The notes beneath the pieces were generated by a model. It ran no database searches, was not told the origin of the DNA, and saw only the letters and a program-made list of their open reading frames with translations. A program made the position numbers and the translations under genes. A stretch of 44,679 nucleotides of DNA from Janthinobacterium sp. CG3 (GTDB lineage: Bacteria > Pseudomonadota > Gammaproteobacteria > Burkholderiales > Burkholderiaceae_D), in assembly GCF_000344615.1 (NCBI RefSeq), contig NZ_KB467824.1, forward strand, positions 1,880,022 through 1,924,700, written 5' to 3'. This document shows, piece by piece, positions 44,196-44,679 of the stretch (positions are counted from its first letter, which is position 1; each line of letters opens with the position of its first letter).

Positions 44196-44679
44196 TTAAC
44201 ATGGTTTTTGGGCCATGTGCTTGTGCGGCTTCGGCCTGGCTTTGCGTGTTTTGGATAGATTTTCCCTATGGACGTATGTCCGTTTCGCAATCAGGCGCAG
44301 CACCTCGCGCAGTAACTTCGCCACCTTTTTTCCGAGCAGGAGGGCCGGCAACAATGGTTTGAGGGCGGTATGCGCATAGGCGTGGTTGATGCGCTCGGCT
44401 GCGCGCAGGTCGGCGCTGTCGTGGGCTGTCAAGGCCGCCAGGGTTTGCAAGTTATCGCACATGATTTTGGCGGCGACGTCCTGCACCACGGCTTGCTGGG
44501 ACAGGCCGGACACATGCTCCAAATTGAGTCGATGCTTGAGCCGCTTGAAGGCTTCCTCGATACGCCAGCGCTTGTGGTAGAGGTCGCCGAAGCCGTCGGC
44601 GGGAAAGCGCGCGCTGTCGAACAAATTGGTCATCAACACCCGCACCTTGCCGTTCGGCGCGACATGGCGGACGAGGCGC
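44196..44679 (-). CDS. IS4-family transposase, C-terminal part (cut by window edge)
   Basis: About 160 C-terminal residues are visible. The IS4 signature Y-(2)-R-(3)-E-(6)-K is intact in LYHKRWRIEEAFKRLKHRL, including the catalytic Glu. The following LEHVSGLSQQAVVQDVAAKIMCDNLQTLAALT is typical of the group. The frame is open to the right edge (RLVRHVAPNGKVRVLMTNLFD), so the N-terminal part with the two catalytic Asp lies outside. The element would end between the molbindin stop (44134) and 44196; no terminal repeat could be defined. The tail is basic (KTRKARPKPHKHMAQKPC). Confidence 0.9.
   Translation of the reverse strand, partial: RLVRHVAPNGKVRVLMTNLFDSARFPADGFGDLYHKRWRIEEAFKRLKHRLNLEHVSGLSQQAVVQDVAAKIMCDNLQTLAALTAHDSADLRAAERINHAYAHTALKPLLPALLLGKKVAKLLREVLRLIAKRTYVHRENLSKTRKARPKPHKHMAQKPC

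Overview
The window reads as chromosomal DNA of a GC-rich betaproteobacterium, most likely Oxalobacteraceae (Massilia/Duganella/Janthinobacterium group). This is inferred from protein character and from blocks such as guaB-guaA, rnfH-ratA/smpB, ppsA/ppsR and mfd-serB; no tree or search was run. Both ends are cut inside insertion sequences: an IS1182-type transposase on the left and an IS4-type transposase on the right.

Bases 1-3578 are accessory DNA. They hold the IS1182 transposase, a decayed YD-repeat gene joined to an IS66 scrap, an AlpA-like regulator with a dyad operator, and a tyrosine integrase broken by an internal deletion. The integrase lies against the 3' end of guaA, a known island target, and a small dyad spans the guaA stop codon. 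The integrase promoter region carries repeated TACCATCATT boxes.

Bases 3579-27255 are mostly housekeeping: guanine nucleotide synthesis (guaB, guaA), rnfH-ratA divergent from smpB, an H-NS protein, a stomatin/NfeD membrane pair, PEP synthase with its divergent regulatory kinase/phosphorylase (ppsA/ppsR), a YdjM-like membrane protein, pirin, mfd overlapping serB, a class A penicillin-binding protein, and a tyrosine-breakdown block (Lrp-type regulator divergent from hppD, then an aromatic aminotransferase).

Bases 26809-37980 are a variable stretch. It has a two-gene unit encoding a SLOG-domain protein fused to SLATT-like membrane segments plus a small PGDYG-like protein (a candidate conflict or nucleotide-signalling system), an unknown protein, a DUF2382 stress-type pair, a GNAT acetyltransferase, a RoxA-type ribosomal oxygenase, a TetR regulator with a clear palindromic operator followed by an alpha/beta hydrolase, a SpoT-like HD hydrolase, and several small proteins. 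One of these is a tiny lipoprotein with a probable TTG start.

Bases 38285-44134 hold two functional modules. A fatty acyl reductase and a WS/DGAT acyltransferase together could make wax esters. A TonB-dependent receptor and a double-Mop molbindin are divergently transcribed across a region with three ModE-like operators, all with the same half-site and 8-base spacing. This suggests molybdenum-controlled outer-membrane uptake and is the strongest new hypothesis here. A family of about 35-90 bp imperfect palindromes recurs between genes at five places.
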